DNA from: Enterobacter sp. Bisph1
GTDB lineage: Bacteria; Pseudomonadota; Gammaproteobacteria; Enterobacterales; Enterobacteriaceae
Assembly (NCBI RefSeq): GCF_000814905.1
Contig: NZ_JXAG01000034.1
Coordinates: 1-64,000, forward strand
Length of the DNA: 64,000 nt
Direction of reading: 5' to 3'
Shown here: piece after piece, positions 1 through 8,177 of the stretch
How the letters are laid out: every line of letters begins with the position of its first letter
Position numbering within the stretch: the first letter of the stretch is position 1
Made by a program: the position numbers and the translations under genes
Notes under the pieces: generated by a model
Told to the model about the DNA's origin: nothing
What the model saw: only the letters and a program-made list of their open reading frames with translations
The model's database searches: none

Positions 1-75
1 GACAGACCACGCACGCAGTAAGTGGGCTGCCCGCAGGGCGAGCGAAGCGAGTCAATCCCCCCCCGCACCGCCATT
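1..75. repeat. tRNA-Ser-associated repeat, copy A (cut by the window edge)
   Basis: The first 54 bases repeat, with few changes, in the DNA after the tRNA-Ser gene at 551-630. Both copies share the GACAGACCACGCACGCAG start and the GCGAGC-AAGCGAGTCA block. The copy ends in a C-run followed by GCACCGCCATTC, which resembles the 3' end of the tRNA-Ser gene (CCCCCTCACCGCCATC). The similarity continues into the trailer (AAGAGC), and a weak hairpin with pyrimidine tail follows at about 88-118. This may be the scar of an old duplication or of integration at a tRNA-Ser gene. The upstream part lies outside the window. Confidence 0.6.
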
Positions 76-120
76 CTTTAAGAGAAGAGCCTGCATGAAA
101 GCACGGCTTCTTCCTTTATA

Positions 121-279
121 TAGCTGGCACAATCTGCCCACTGAACGCCTCCCACCTACTCACGCCGCGCTACTGCTCAACCAGATGCCTTTTTAACGCT
201 CTGTCAGATATTATGATTTCCCCCAGGCCCCTTATTGCTCACACCTTAAGCGAACAATCATTAAAGCTTAAAATCTTGC
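121..279. other. Gene-free stretch before the tRNA-Ser promoter
   Basis: I see no gene, RNA or clear repeat here. It separates the truncated repeat at the left edge from the tRNA promoter. Confidence 0.5.
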
Positions 280-308
280 TTGACCGTTTTCATACAACTC
301 CCTATAGT
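280..308 (+). promoter_or_regulatory. Promoter of tRNA-Ser(GGA)
   Basis: A -35 TTGACC (280-285) and a -10 TATAGT (303-308) are separated by exactly 17 bases. A GC-rich stretch (GCGCCCC) follows at the expected discriminator, as is usual for stringently controlled stable-RNA promoters. The tRNA begins 43 bases further on. Confidence 0.75.
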
Positions 309-351
309 AGCGCCCCGTTGCCCCCTGCAGAGGCTGGCAGCAATACAATGT

Positions 352-439
352 GGTGAGGTGTCCGAGTGGCTGAAGGAGCACGCCTGGAAAGTGTGTATAC
401 GGCAACGTATCGGGGGTTCGAATCCCCCCCTCACCGCCA
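352..439 (+). tRNA. serX: tRNA-Ser (anticodon GGA)
   Basis: This 88-base gene has the long variable arm of a serine tRNA, the anticodon GGA in the loop CTGGAAA, the T-loop GGTTCGAAT and an encoded CCA end. It reads as the serW/serX type of E. coli; the serX name rests on position near phoH. It decodes UCC and UCU. Two DNA segments that resemble its 3' end flank it. Confidence 0.95.
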
Positions 440-453
440 TCATTTGAAGAAGA

Positions 454-481
454 GCTCGCATGCAAATGCGGGCTTTTTTTT
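454..481 (+). terminator. Terminator of tRNA-Ser(GGA)
   Basis: An 8-bp stem (454-461 with 466-473) and a GCAA loop are followed by eight T residues. It lies 15 bases after the CCA end. Confidence 0.85.
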
Positions 482-485
482 CGCC

Positions 486-655
486 TGTGGCACCGCATCA
501 GGGGGGATGAGAAGCCCCGACTGGGGTTCGACAACTGGCGCAGCCAGTTGGACAGACCACGCACGCAGTAAGTGGGGCTGCCCGCGCACGCTGTGAGTGG
601 GGCTGCCCGCAGGGCGAGCAAAGCGAGTCATTCCCCCTTCCTCACCATCATTTAA
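486..655. repeat. tRNA-Ser-associated repeat, copy B, with hairpins and a 25-bp tandem duplication
   Basis: The segment holds a palindrome (CAACTGGC-GCA-GCCAGTTG, 532-550) and a smaller CCCC/GGGG hairpin just before it. Next comes the block shared with copy A. Within that block a 25-bp unit is present twice in tandem (561-585 and 586-610, two mismatches), while copy A has only one unit. The right end (about 627-652) again resembles the tRNA-Ser 3' end, but more decayed (CCTCACCATCATTTA). It has no coding potential that I trust. Confidence 0.6.
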
Positions 656-673
656 TGAAATGTCCGCACGCGG

Positions 674-702
674 TTGTCCTGTGGGGCAACGAGTGCTATA
701 CG
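674..702 (+). promoter_or_regulatory. Candidate promoter of the SH3-like gene
   Basis: A -35-like TTGTCC (674-679) and a -10-like TATACG (697-702) are spaced by 17 bases, 36 bases before the start codon. This comes from pattern reading only. Confidence 0.45.
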
Positions 703-738
703 ATTCAGGATATTGATTAAGCAACAGGAGTCTTTGAG

Positions 739-1083
739 ATGATTACTTGTGCTGTGGTCATCAAAAATTACACATCTGCGTTTCCTGACCCCATTTCGAT
801 AAAGAAAAATGCCACTGCTGTTGTCAGCCATTGCGATCTCCAGTATCGCGGATGGGTGTGGATTACTCTCGATAACGGGCATGCCGGCTGGGCACCACAG
901 CAGTTGTTCTTACCGCAGAGCGCTAATAAAATCCTGTGCCTGGAAGATTATACGGCGCGGGAGTTATCCGTCATCGTTGGCGAAAAAATTACTATTGGTA
1001 CGTCGCTAAATGGCTGGTGCTGGGCGACGAATGTCGCCGGTGAATCAGGATGGTTGCCCGAAGAGAATATCGATATCAAATAA
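739..1083 (+). CDS. Tandem bacterial SH3-like domain protein
   Basis: The 114-residue product has two copies of a small beta-rich domain, at about residues 5-57 and 64-112. Each is marked by a Trp-rich motif: GWVWITLDNGHAGWAP in the first and GWCWATNVAGESGWLP in the second. This matches the variant SH3 family of enteric bacteria. No signal peptide or membrane segment is present, so it should be cytosolic, unlike the many SH3b proteins that bind the cell wall. The start has a good ribosome site (AGGAG, 726-730). It stands alone between tRNA-Ser and the convergent phoH. Its function is not known to me; SH3 domains usually bind peptides. Confidence 0.75.
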   Translation: MITCAVVIKNYTSAFPDPISIKKNATAVVSHCDLQYRGWVWITLDNGHAGWAPQQLFLPQSANKILCLEDYTARELSVIVGEKITIGTSLNGWCWATNVAGESGWLPEENIDIK

Positions 1084-1177
1084 CACGTTTTAATGGGCTT
1101 CCCCGCAGCTCGTAGACGATGTCGTGGGCAGACAACCTGGCTTTTCAGCACCGTTAATACGCTTACGATCCCAGCGC

Positions 1178-1210
1178 AAAAAAATAAAACCCGGTTTCCC
1201 GGGTTTTAAC
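1178..1210 (-). terminator. Terminator of phoH
   Basis: A 9-bp stem (1186-1194 with 1199-1207) has a TTTC loop. Seven A residues lie just to the left, so the minus strand reads a hairpin and then a T-run. It is 18 bases past the phoH stop and may also stop transcription from the convergent SH3-like gene. Confidence 0.8.
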
Positions 1211-1227
1211 ACGAAATACGTTGAGGG

Positions 1228-2016
1228 TCAGTCGTACGCTTTTAGCGTTCGCTGGCAAAGAGCGGATCGTACACAGTCATCTTTGTTAAAGCGGACGATG
1301 CCTATCATGTCGTCTTCCTCAAAACGTGCCAGCGCGTCGCTCAGGCCCGACTTCACGCCGGACGGCAGATCGCACTGCGTAATGTCACCGTTAACAATGA
1401 CGGTCACGTTCTCCCCGAGGCGCGTTAAAAACATTTTCATTTGCGCTGCAGTAACATTCTGAGCCTCGTCGAGAATGACCACCGCATTTTCAAAGGTACG
1501 TCCGCGCATATAGGCGAACGGCGCGATTTCCACCTTGCCGATCTCCGGGCGCAGGCAGTATTGCATAAAGGACGCGCCCAGGCGTTTTAGCAGCACGTCA
1601 TAAACGGGCCGGAAATAAGGCGCGAACTTCTCCGAGATATCCCCGGGTAAGAAGCCGAGATCTTCATCGGCCTGCAGTACCGGACGGGTAACAATAATTC
1701 TCTCCACATCCTTGTGAATCAGGGCCTCCGCCGCTTTCGCTGCGCTGATCCACGTTTTACCGCAGCCGGCTTCACCGGTGGCGAAGATCAGCTGTTTACT
1801 CTCGATAGCATTCAGGTAGTGCGCTTGAGCTTCATTACGCGCTGCAATTGGTGAAACATCCCGGCTGTCCCGCGCCATGCCAATTGATTCAACGCCACTC
1901 ATCTGCACAAGCGAGGTGACCGACTCTTCTTCACGTTGCTTATGGCTGCGTGAATCACGTCTCAGCACGCGTTTCGCTTCACGACGAGCTTTGATCACTG
2001 CTTTCTGTCTTCCCAT
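1228..2016 (-). CDS. phoH: PhoH, phosphate-starvation-inducible ATPase
   Basis: PhoH is a cytosolic P-loop ATPase related to the helicase-like core of superfamily 1. The Walker A motif reads GEAGCGKT and the Walker B region reads VVILDEAQN. It belongs to the Pho regulon in E. coli; its exact role is unclear, and RNA or ribosome quality control has been suggested for relatives. I chose the ATG at 2016 (MGRQKAV, 262 residues) because AAGGTG precedes it at a good distance. The frame stays open upstream to 2316 and would give 362 residues. That extension lacks a ribosome site and looks less conserved in type, though a longer annotation exists in some genomes. Confidence 0.9.
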   Translation of the reverse strand: MGRQKAVIKARREAKRVLRRDSRSHKQREEESVTSLVQMSGVESIGMARDSRDVSPIAARNEAQAHYLNAIESKQLIFATGEAGCGKTWISAAKAAEALIHKDVERIIVTRPVLQADEDLGFLPGDISEKFAPYFRPVYDVLLKRLGASFMQYCLRPEIGKVEIAPFAYMRGRTFENAVVILDEAQNVTAAQMKMFLTRLGENVTVIVNGDITQCDLPSGVKSGLSDALARFEEDDMIGIVRFNKDDCVRSALCQRTLKAYD

Positions 2017-2156
2017 GGATAGCACCTTGAGTTGTTGGTTTACATCACACGCGTCGTTCTCGACGCGATTATGCGCACAAACGTCTGAGGGTTGGCTTCC
2101 TTGTAAGCCATTGCTTGCCTTTGAAAATGACGTGCCGAAGCAACGGACTGCATTGC

Positions 2157-2174
2157 CTGTCACATCGCTGTAAT
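2157..2174. promoter_or_regulatory. Possible Pho box upstream of phoH
   Basis: The sequence CTGTCAC-ATCG-CTGTAAT has the 7-4-7 direct-repeat form of a PhoB site, with a weak second half. It sits 140 bases before the chosen phoH start. Its orientation is on the plus strand, opposite to phoH, which lowers confidence. Confidence 0.25.
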
Positions 2175-2525
2175 CAGGAATAAAAAAGAGGGAGGAAAAT
2201 TCAGGGGCGAAGAAGTCAATGCCGGAGGTCGCACCTCCATGCCGGGTCTTACGAGGTCTTTTTGTCGGTCCGCTAAAGGACTTTACCATCCGCGATCTCC
2301 AGATAAACTTCATCACCGCAGGGGATAACGCTATAACTAATTACATCAAAGTTTAGCATTATTGCAACATTATTTTTACCAACCAGACAGGCGCACAGGC
2401 CTCTGTAAAGTTAATTTCAGTCTCTTTGATAAATATTACAGAAAGATAACAGATACTTTCTAAGGCAAAAAAAAGATAACTGGATGGCAGAAAAGCCTGT
2501 CAGGAGAGAACGGATAACAGAATAT
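2175..2525. other. Intergenic region between phoH and efeB
   Basis: This AT-rich DNA holds the phoH promoter region and, near its right end, the exit of the efe operon. I see no convincing short gene. Confidence 0.5.
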
Positions 2526-2545
2526 CCTGCCCGCTGGCGGGCAGG
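2526..2545 (-). terminator. Likely terminator of the efeUOB operon
   Basis: CCTGCCCG and CGGGCAGG form an 8-bp GC-rich stem with a four-base loop, 10 bases after the efeB stop. The following minus-strand sequence is only moderately T-rich (ATATTCTGTT). Confidence 0.55.
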
Positions 2546-2554
2546 ATCGAAACG

Positions 2555-3838
2555 TTACGCTTCAAGCAGCGATTGTGCCAGATAGCGGTTTGCCTCTTTT
2601 ACACCGGGCAGGACAAAAAAGTAACCGCCGCCAATCGGACGAATGTACTCTTCCAGCGCCTCGCCGTTGAGACGTTTTTGCACCGTCAGAAAACCCTTTT
2701 CCAAATCATGCTGATAACAGACGAACAACAGCCCCATATCCAGCTGACCTGAGTTGGTCACGCCGAGTGAATAGCTGTAGCCACGGCGCATCATCAGGCT
2801 CGATTGCGTCTCTTTGGTGCGCGGATTCGCCAGACGAATATGGCTGTCGAGGGCAATCACATCGCCGCCGGGATCGCTGGCATAATCCGGAGCATCATGC
2901 TCATTTTGCATACCCAGCGGCGCACCCGTGTGCTTATCACGCCCGAAAATGGTCTGCTGCTCTTTCAACGGTGTACGATCCCAAAACTCGACATGGAACT
3001 GGATGATACGCACCGCCTGATAGCTGCCACCCGTCGCCCAATTGGGTTCGCCCTGCTCTGGCGTCACCCATACCACTTCGTTCATCAGCGTATTATCGCT
3101 GCTGTCCGGGTTGGCGGTACCGTCTTTAAACCCCAGCAAATTGACCGGTGTCTCTTTACCTTTGCTGCGCGCCGCGTGATCAGAGATAAACCCTTCCCGC
3201 TTCCAGCGCACGCTAAGCAAATCTGGCGTATGTTTAATCACATCGCGCAGCGCGTGAATCACCGTATCCTGCGTGTTGGCGCAAATTTGTAACAGCACAT
3301 CGCCGTGGCATAACGCCGCATCCAATGAATCATTGGGAAAACGGGTCATTTTTTGCAGTTTTTTCGGCTTCTGCGCGCTTAAACCAAAACGGTTGTCGAA
3401 CAACGCGTCGCCTACCGAAACCGTAATGGTCAGGTTATCCGGGGCGATATAAGCACCGAGAATACCGGAATCCATAGGCGGCAAACGCGGATTTGGCGTC
3501 TCGGGAGCCGGTCCACCGGTCGTTAAGAACGCTATACGCTGCGTTAATAAGCGGAATAGCCTTTCGAGCTCGGCTTTATCTGCTGCCAGTACGTCAAAAG
3601 CCACCAGCATCATGGAGGCCTGCTGCGGCGTTAAAATACCGGCCTGGTGAGCCCCCAGAAAGGGCTGTTTTTCCATGCGCGCATCCGGCGACAGCGTTCC
3701 CGGTGCGCTTTGCGGTTTTGCCGCATGCGCCACCGGGCATCCACCCGCCAGCGCAAGCGCGCCTCCCAGCGCGCCCATACTTTTTAATAAACGACGCCGC
3801 GAAGGCTCGCTTACGTCGTTGTCATCATTGTGCTTCAT
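2555..3838 (-). CDS. efeB: EfeB, periplasmic deferrochelatase/heme peroxidase
   Basis: EfeB is a DyP-type peroxidase of the EfeUOB ferrous-iron importer and is reported to remove iron from heme while leaving the porphyrin intact. The N-terminus has a twin-arginine signal ([10 protein letters not shown] followed by a hydrophobic stretch), so it is exported folded. The DyP hallmark GFKDGTANP lies at about residues 230-238, and the [12 protein letters not shown] segment carries the likely heme-ligand His. Its 427 residues are near the E. coli length. It starts 4 bases after efeO ends, as the last gene of the operon. Confidence 0.96.
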   Translation of the reverse strand: MKHNDDNDVSEPSRRRLLKSMGALGGALALAGGCPVAHAAKPQSAPGTLSPDARMEKQPFLGAHQAGILTPQQASMMLVAFDVLAADKAELERLFRLLTQRIAFLTTGGPAPETPNPRLPPMDSGILGAYIAPDNLTITVSVGDALFDNRFGLSAQKPKKLQKMTRFPNDSLDAALCHGDVLLQICANTQDTVIHALRDVIKHTPDLLSVRWKREGFISDHAARSKGKETPVNLLGFKDGTANPDSSDNTLMNEVVWVTPEQGEPNWATGGSYQAVRIIQFHVEFWDRTPLKEQQTIFGRDKHTGAPLGMQNEHDAPDYASDPGGDVIALDSHIRLANPRTKETQSSLMMRRGYSYSLGVTNSGQLDMGLLFVCYQHDLEKGFLTVQKRLNGEALEEYIRPIGGGYFFVLPGVKEANRYLAQSLLEA

Positions 3839-3842
3839 GGTA

Positions 3843-4970
3843 TTAATCCAGCCCCAACACGCCGCGTAACTGAGCCAGATCTTCCGCCAGGGTAGTGATC
3901 GGCCCTTTTAGGGCATTGCGGTCGGCATCGGTCAGTTTATCGTAAGTCTCGTAGCCTTCTTTGGTGCGGTATTTTGCGAGGATGGTATCCACTTTCTTGA
4001 AGTTGGCATCCACTTTCGCCAGCAGATCGGCGTTATCTTTTTGCAACTGCGGACGCAGCAAATCGACAATCTTCTGCGCGCCATCTACGTTTGCCTGGAA
4101 GTCCCACAGATCGGTGTGGCTGTAGCGATCTTCTTCACCGCTGATTTTGCTTGCCGCCACTTCCTCAATCAGACCGGCTGCGCCGCCGACCACTTTGGAT
4201 GGCGGAAATGCCAGCGCATTAATGCGCGTTTGCAACTCAACCACATCGCTGTGCAGACGATCGGCATAGCTGCCCATATCTTTGACGTTGCTATCGCCAA
4301 ACAGGGCTTTTTCCAGACGGTGGAAGCCGGTGAATTTCGGATCGGCGGCTTTCTGCTCATAGTCATCTTCGCGGGCATCAATGCTGCCGTCGAGATCGGA
4401 AAAGAGTTCGGCAATCGGTTCAATACGTTCGTAGTGCTGGCGCGTTGGCGCATACAGTGCTTTCGCTTTTTCAATATCGCCCGCTTTCACCGCATCGGTA
4501 AACGCTTTGGTCCCGGAGACCAGTTGGGCGGTTTCTGCCACCACATAGGCTTTATACTGAGTGATAGCCTCGCTCAGGATCTGCAGCGCGTCGCCTTTTG
4601 CCGTATCGGCACTTGCCGCACCTTTTACAATCAGCTTGCCTTTCGGGTTGGTCAATAGACCGCAGGTCATCTCATACTCGCCCGGTTGCAGATTGGCGGT
4701 CAGCTTCTGGCTGAAACCCGGCGCAATATTTTCACGCTCTTCTACCACCATCACGCCTTTGAGGATCTCCCACTCCAGCGCTTTCTGGCTGTGGTTGAGG
4801 ATCACAAACTGCGTTTTACCTGCGTTCACCGTCAGGTTCATCGGTTCACACTGCTTGTCAGTGACCGTGACTTTGACCTGCGGAATATCTGCTGCCTGCG
4901 CCGCGAAAGTGCCGGTAAGTAAAGCCGCTATCCCGGCCTGCAAAACACTACGACGAAAATGTATAGCCAT
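3843..4970 (-). CDS. efeO: EfeO, periplasmic iron-binding component
   Basis: EfeO has a Sec signal peptide cut near AAQA-ADIP, then a cupredoxin-like domain (about residues 28-115) and an M75-type helical domain. The M75 metal motif HxxE appears as HRLE. Cys residues sit in KQCEPM and MTCGLL. In the current model it binds and hands iron to the EfeU permease. The 375-residue length is usual. It is the middle gene of efeUOB, between the permease and the peroxidase. Confidence 0.95.
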   Translation of the reverse strand: MAIHFRRSVLQAGIAALLTGTFAAQAADIPQVKVTVTDKQCEPMNLTVNAGKTQFVILNHSQKALEWEILKGVMVVEERENIAPGFSQKLTANLQPGEYEMTCGLLTNPKGKLIVKGAASADTAKGDALQILSEAITQYKAYVVAETAQLVSGTKAFTDAVKAGDIEKAKALYAPTRQHYERIEPIAELFSDLDGSIDAREDDYEQKAADPKFTGFHRLEKALFGDSNVKDMGSYADRLHSDVVELQTRINALAFPPSKVVGGAAGLIEEVAASKISGEEDRYSHTDLWDFQANVDGAQKIVDLLRPQLQKDNADLLAKVDANFKKVDTILAKYRTKEGYETYDKLTDADRNALKGPITTLAEDLAQLRGVLGLD

Positions 4971-5009
4971 GACCCTTCCCTATAAAAGTATGTTGTAACT
5001 AAAAAGCAA

Positions 5010-5843
5010 TTACTGCGCCGCCCGGGACGGCTGCGTACCAGCGCGCGGCGGCAGGAAAAACAGCACCAGCGCCGGGATTAGATAAACAAAATAGGTCACC
5101 ACTTCGCTGACGCTCGGCGTTTCCTGATAACCAAAGATCCCCTCCAGCAGCGTGCCGGTGAGGGAATGGGTGGTGAGGACATTGCTTAAATCGAATGCCA
5201 CATCCTGAAAATGGTTCCACAAGCCCGCTTCATGAAAGGCGCGGATCGCTCCGGCAGCAAGACCGGCTGCGACAAAGAGAATAAACAGGCTGGTCCATTT
5301 GAAAAATGCACCAAGATTGAGGCGCACACCGCCCCAGTACAGCAGAAAGCCGAGTACCACCGCCGTCGCCAGCCCCAGTATCGCGCCAAGGGGCGGCCAG
5401 ATGCCGACATCCTGCTGGAACGCCGCCAACAGGAAGAATACCGATTCCAGACCTTCACGTGCCACGGCGAAAAAGACCATTAGGATCAGCGCCCAACCGT
5501 GGTTATGACTGCGCGCCAGCGCGCTATCCACCGCCTGCTCAAGCTGCACTTTGACGTTGCGCGACACTTTACGCATCCAGAACACCATCCAGGTAAGGAT
5601 CACCACGGCTATCAGCGCGACTATCCCTTCGAATAACTCCTGCTCTTTTTGCGGGAACTCGCCGGTCGTTTCGTTGATGGCAATACCCAGCCCCAGACAG
5701 AGCGCGGCGGCAAGGAAAACCCCTATCCACATCACGCTAATCCAGCGTCCGCGCTGGGTGCGCTTTAAATAACTGGCGATCAAACTGACGATCAGCGCCG
5801 CTTCGAGGCCTTCACGTAACATAATCAAAAATGGAACAAACAT
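5010..5843 (-). CDS. efeU: EfeU, ferrous iron permease
   Basis: EfeU belongs to the OFeT/Ftr1 iron permease family. It has about seven membrane segments and the two REGLE motifs that bind iron: LREGLEAAL near the N-terminus and AREGLESVF in the middle. I placed the start at MFVPFLIML (277 residues), which matches the family; an in-frame ATG seven codons upstream has no ribosome site. The frame is intact, unlike in E. coli K-12, where efeU carries a frameshift. Transport should therefore be functional here. It is the first gene of efeUOB, downstream of a Fur box. Confidence 0.95.
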   Translation of the reverse strand: MFVPFLIMLREGLEAALIVSLIASYLKRTQRGRWISVMWIGVFLAAALCLGLGIAINETTGEFPQKEQELFEGIVALIAVVILTWMVFWMRKVSRNVKVQLEQAVDSALARSHNHGWALILMVFFAVAREGLESVFFLLAAFQQDVGIWPPLGAILGLATAVVLGFLLYWGGVRLNLGAFFKWTSLFILFVAAGLAAGAIRAFHEAGLWNHFQDVAFDLSNVLTTHSLTGTLLEGIFGYQETPSVSEVVTYFVYLIPALVLFFLPPRAGTQPSRAAQ

Positions 5844-5901
5844 GGAGGGAGCCCCTAATGTCATGCGCGGTCAAAGGTTGCAAAGAAAAGTAAATTGCAG
5901 T

Positions 5902-5920
5902 GATAGTGATTATCATTACG
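5902..5920. promoter_or_regulatory. Fur box of the efeUOB operon
   Basis: GATAGTGATTATCATTACG agrees with the 19-base Fur consensus at 15 positions by my count. It lies 59 bases upstream of the efeU start. A weaker, similar stretch follows at 5943-5960 (TGATGAGAATGATAAC). This points to repression by Fur with iron. Confidence 0.8.
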
Positions 5921-5960
5921 CCGATAAGAAACTCAAGCGAAAAATGATGAGAATGATAAC

Positions 5961-6188
5961 TGGATGTAACCGTGTAGCAGCCTAACCATGCGGGTTTGCG
6001 CGTTTTATGCCAGGAAATAAACCTTAACTCAAATATTGCGATAATCCCTGCGCATACTCCGTGTCGTAGTGAGAAAGCGAATCTATGTCCACTCAACGCT
6101 GACGCGCCCTTTCTGTTGGCAATTTTTGCCCTTGCCCGGCGGGTGCGTAGTAAATGCCAACCCGATCAAACGCGCTTTGTATAAGCAA
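5961..6188. other. Intergenic region between efeU and putP
   Basis: Beyond the Fur sites I see nothing that I can support here. Two short open frames on opposite strands overlap without ribosome sites and look accidental. Confidence 0.5.
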
Positions 6189-6240
6189 TAAAAAAACCCG
6201 CTGCGATCCTGAGGAATCCTCAGTTACCCAGCGGGTTTTA
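6189..6240. terminator. Terminator of putP, with nested hairpin
   Basis: An outer stem AACCCGCTG/CAGCGGGTT (6195-6203 with 6229-6237) encloses an inner hairpin (CTGAGGA/TCCTCAG). A-rich DNA on the left and T-rich DNA on the right allow it to work in both directions. Confidence 0.8.
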
Positions 6241-6252
6241 ACTTTAAAAAGC

Positions 6253-7761
6253 TTATTCGGCCTGTAACCGCGACGGCGGTGCAGAGCGGTAATGGGCGTC
6301 CGCTTCAGCAAAACGCTGCTGCATTGCCGCAGACGGCGCTTTACCCAACAGGCTGAAGATCACAATCCCAAGGCTGCCAAAAACGAAGCCCGGAATGATT
6401 TCATACAGATTCAGCCAGCCGTAATGTTTCCAGATAATGACCGTCAACGCACCGATGATCATCCCGGCCAGCGCGCCATTGCGCGTCATACGCGGCCACA
6501 TTACTGACAACAGCACCACCGGGCCAAAAGCCGCGCCGAAGCCGGCCCATGCGTAGCTCACCAGACCCAGCACGCGGTTTTCCGGGTTCGCCGCCAGCGC
6601 AATGGCGATAAACGCTATCAGCAGCACCATTGCGCGGCCCACCCACACCAGTTCGCGCTGGCTTGCACCTTTGCGTAAAAAGGCTTTATAGAAATCTTCC
6701 GTTAACGCGCTGGAGCATACCAGCAGCTGGCAGCTTAGCGTCGACATCACCGCAGCGAGAATGGCTGACAGTAGCACTCCGGCAATCCACGGGTTAAACA
6801 GCACCTGCGCCAGCTCGATAAACACGCGCTCGGCATTCTGATTAACTTCACCCGCAGCAGCTGGATTGTTAGTGAAATAAGCGATGCCGAAAAAGCCTAC
6901 CGCCACCGCACCGGCCAGACACAGGATCATCCACGCCATACTGATGCGACGCGCATGAACAATGGTGTGATGGGAATCGGCCGCCATAAAGCGCGCCAGG
7001 ATATGCGGCTGGCCGAAATAACCCAGCCCCCAGCCCATCAAGGAGATAATGGCGACAAAATTGAGTCCTTTCAGCATGTCGACATTTTCAATGCTTTTTT
7101 GCTTGATAACTTCCAGCGAGTCACCGAAACCGCCGACGGAGATAATGACGATCACCGGCGTTAAGATCAGCGCGAAAATCATCAGGCTGGCCTGTACCGT
7201 GTCGGTCCAGCTGATCGCCAGGAAACCGCCGATAAAGGTATAGATAATCGTCGCGGCAGCACCGGCCCACAGCGCATTTTCGTAACCCATGCCAAAGGTG
7301 CTTTCAAACAGACGCGCCCCCGCCACAATGCCGGAAGCGCAATAAATGGTGAAAAACACCAGAATAACGATGGCTGAGATAATACGCAGCAGGCGGCTAT
7401 TGTCTTCGAAACGGCTGGTAAAATAGTCCGGCAGCGTTAGCGCATTATTGTTCACCTCGGTATGCACGCGCAGACGCCCGGCCACCAGCTTCCAGTTGAT
7501 CCAGGCCCCTAACGTCAGGCCGATGGCTATCCAGCTTTCGGAGATACCGGAAATAAAAACCGCCCCCGGTAGCCCCATCAGCAGCCAGCCGCTCATATCA
7601 GATGCTCCGGCGGACAACGCCGTTACCAGCGGGCCCAGGCGGCGGCCACCCAGAATGTAGTCATCAAAGTTTTTCGTCGAACGCCAGGCGACGAAACCGA
7701 TGAGCAGCATGCCAAAAATATACACAAGGAAGGTCACCAGCATCGGTGTGCTCATTGCCAT
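6253..7761 (-). CDS. putP: PutP, sodium/proline symporter
   Basis: PutP imports proline with sodium and belongs to the solute:sodium symporter family with about 13 membrane helices. The sequence runs nearly in step with E. coli PutP, including the FDDYILGGR and SAGASDMSGWLL segments near the sodium site. I chose the start MAMSTPML (502 residues, the E. coli length), which has CTGGAG before it; the frame opens 10 codons earlier without better support. It is divergent from putA and shares a control region that PutA represses when proline is absent. Confidence 0.97.
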   Translation of the reverse strand: MAMSTPMLVTFLVYIFGMLLIGFVAWRSTKNFDDYILGGRRLGPLVTALSAGASDMSGWLLMGLPGAVFISGISESWIAIGLTLGAWINWKLVAGRLRVHTEVNNNALTLPDYFTSRFEDNSRLLRIISAIVILVFFTIYCASGIVAGARLFESTFGMGYENALWAGAAATIIYTFIGGFLAISWTDTVQASLMIFALILTPVIVIISVGGFGDSLEVIKQKSIENVDMLKGLNFVAIISLMGWGLGYFGQPHILARFMAADSHHTIVHARRISMAWMILCLAGAVAVGFFGIAYFTNNPAAAGEVNQNAERVFIELAQVLFNPWIAGVLLSAILAAVMSTLSCQLLVCSSALTEDFYKAFLRKGASQRELVWVGRAMVLLIAFIAIALAANPENRVLGLVSYAWAGFGAAFGPVVLLSVMWPRMTRNGALAGMIIGALTVIIWKHYGWLNLYEIIPGFVFGSLGIVIFSLLGKAPSAAMQQRFAEADAHYRSAPPSRLQAE

Positions 7762-8177
7762 TAAGAATTCTCCAGGAGTCTTCGTCGGCAAACATCGTTT
7801 GCCGCTGATGGCCCTCGCCGGAACGGGGCGACGGACGTATTGATTATGTGAAGCGCCCGTATCCTGCCGGAAGCCTCACTTATTCACAATTGGTTTAACA
7901 CAGCATTTACATCGAATTCACCCTGGCCCTAATAACATTTTGCTATAGGTTGCACTGAGTCACACTTTCAAGGGTTGCACCTTTGAAAAATGTTATGTAC
8001 CGCATAAAACCTGAATTAGCAGCAAACGAGACGTCGCTTTTTCGTGTTACCGGTAATTAACATTTCATTCATTTTGCGGCTTGCTGCCCAGGTCACATTT
8101 AACAAGGTTGCACAAAGTTGCAACATGATGGATATTTCAGCCTGAACCGCAAAATTACGCAAAAACAGGAGCAAAGC
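7762..8177. promoter_or_regulatory. putP-putA control region with PutA operators
   Basis: This 416-base divergent region contains four GTTGCA motifs on the plus strand: 7949-7954, 7974-7979, 8107-8112 and 8117-8122. The last lies in the palindrome GTTGCAAC. GTTGCA is the core bound by the PutA ribbon-helix-helix domain in E. coli. The pairs fall on the putP side and the putA side, which suits repression of both genes. Confidence 0.75.

Noticed and set aside
2017-2316. N-terminal extension of phoH by 100 codons
   Set aside because: There is no ribosome site before the GTG/ATG at 2316, and the inner ATG at 2016 has AAGGTG in good position. The longer form remains possible.
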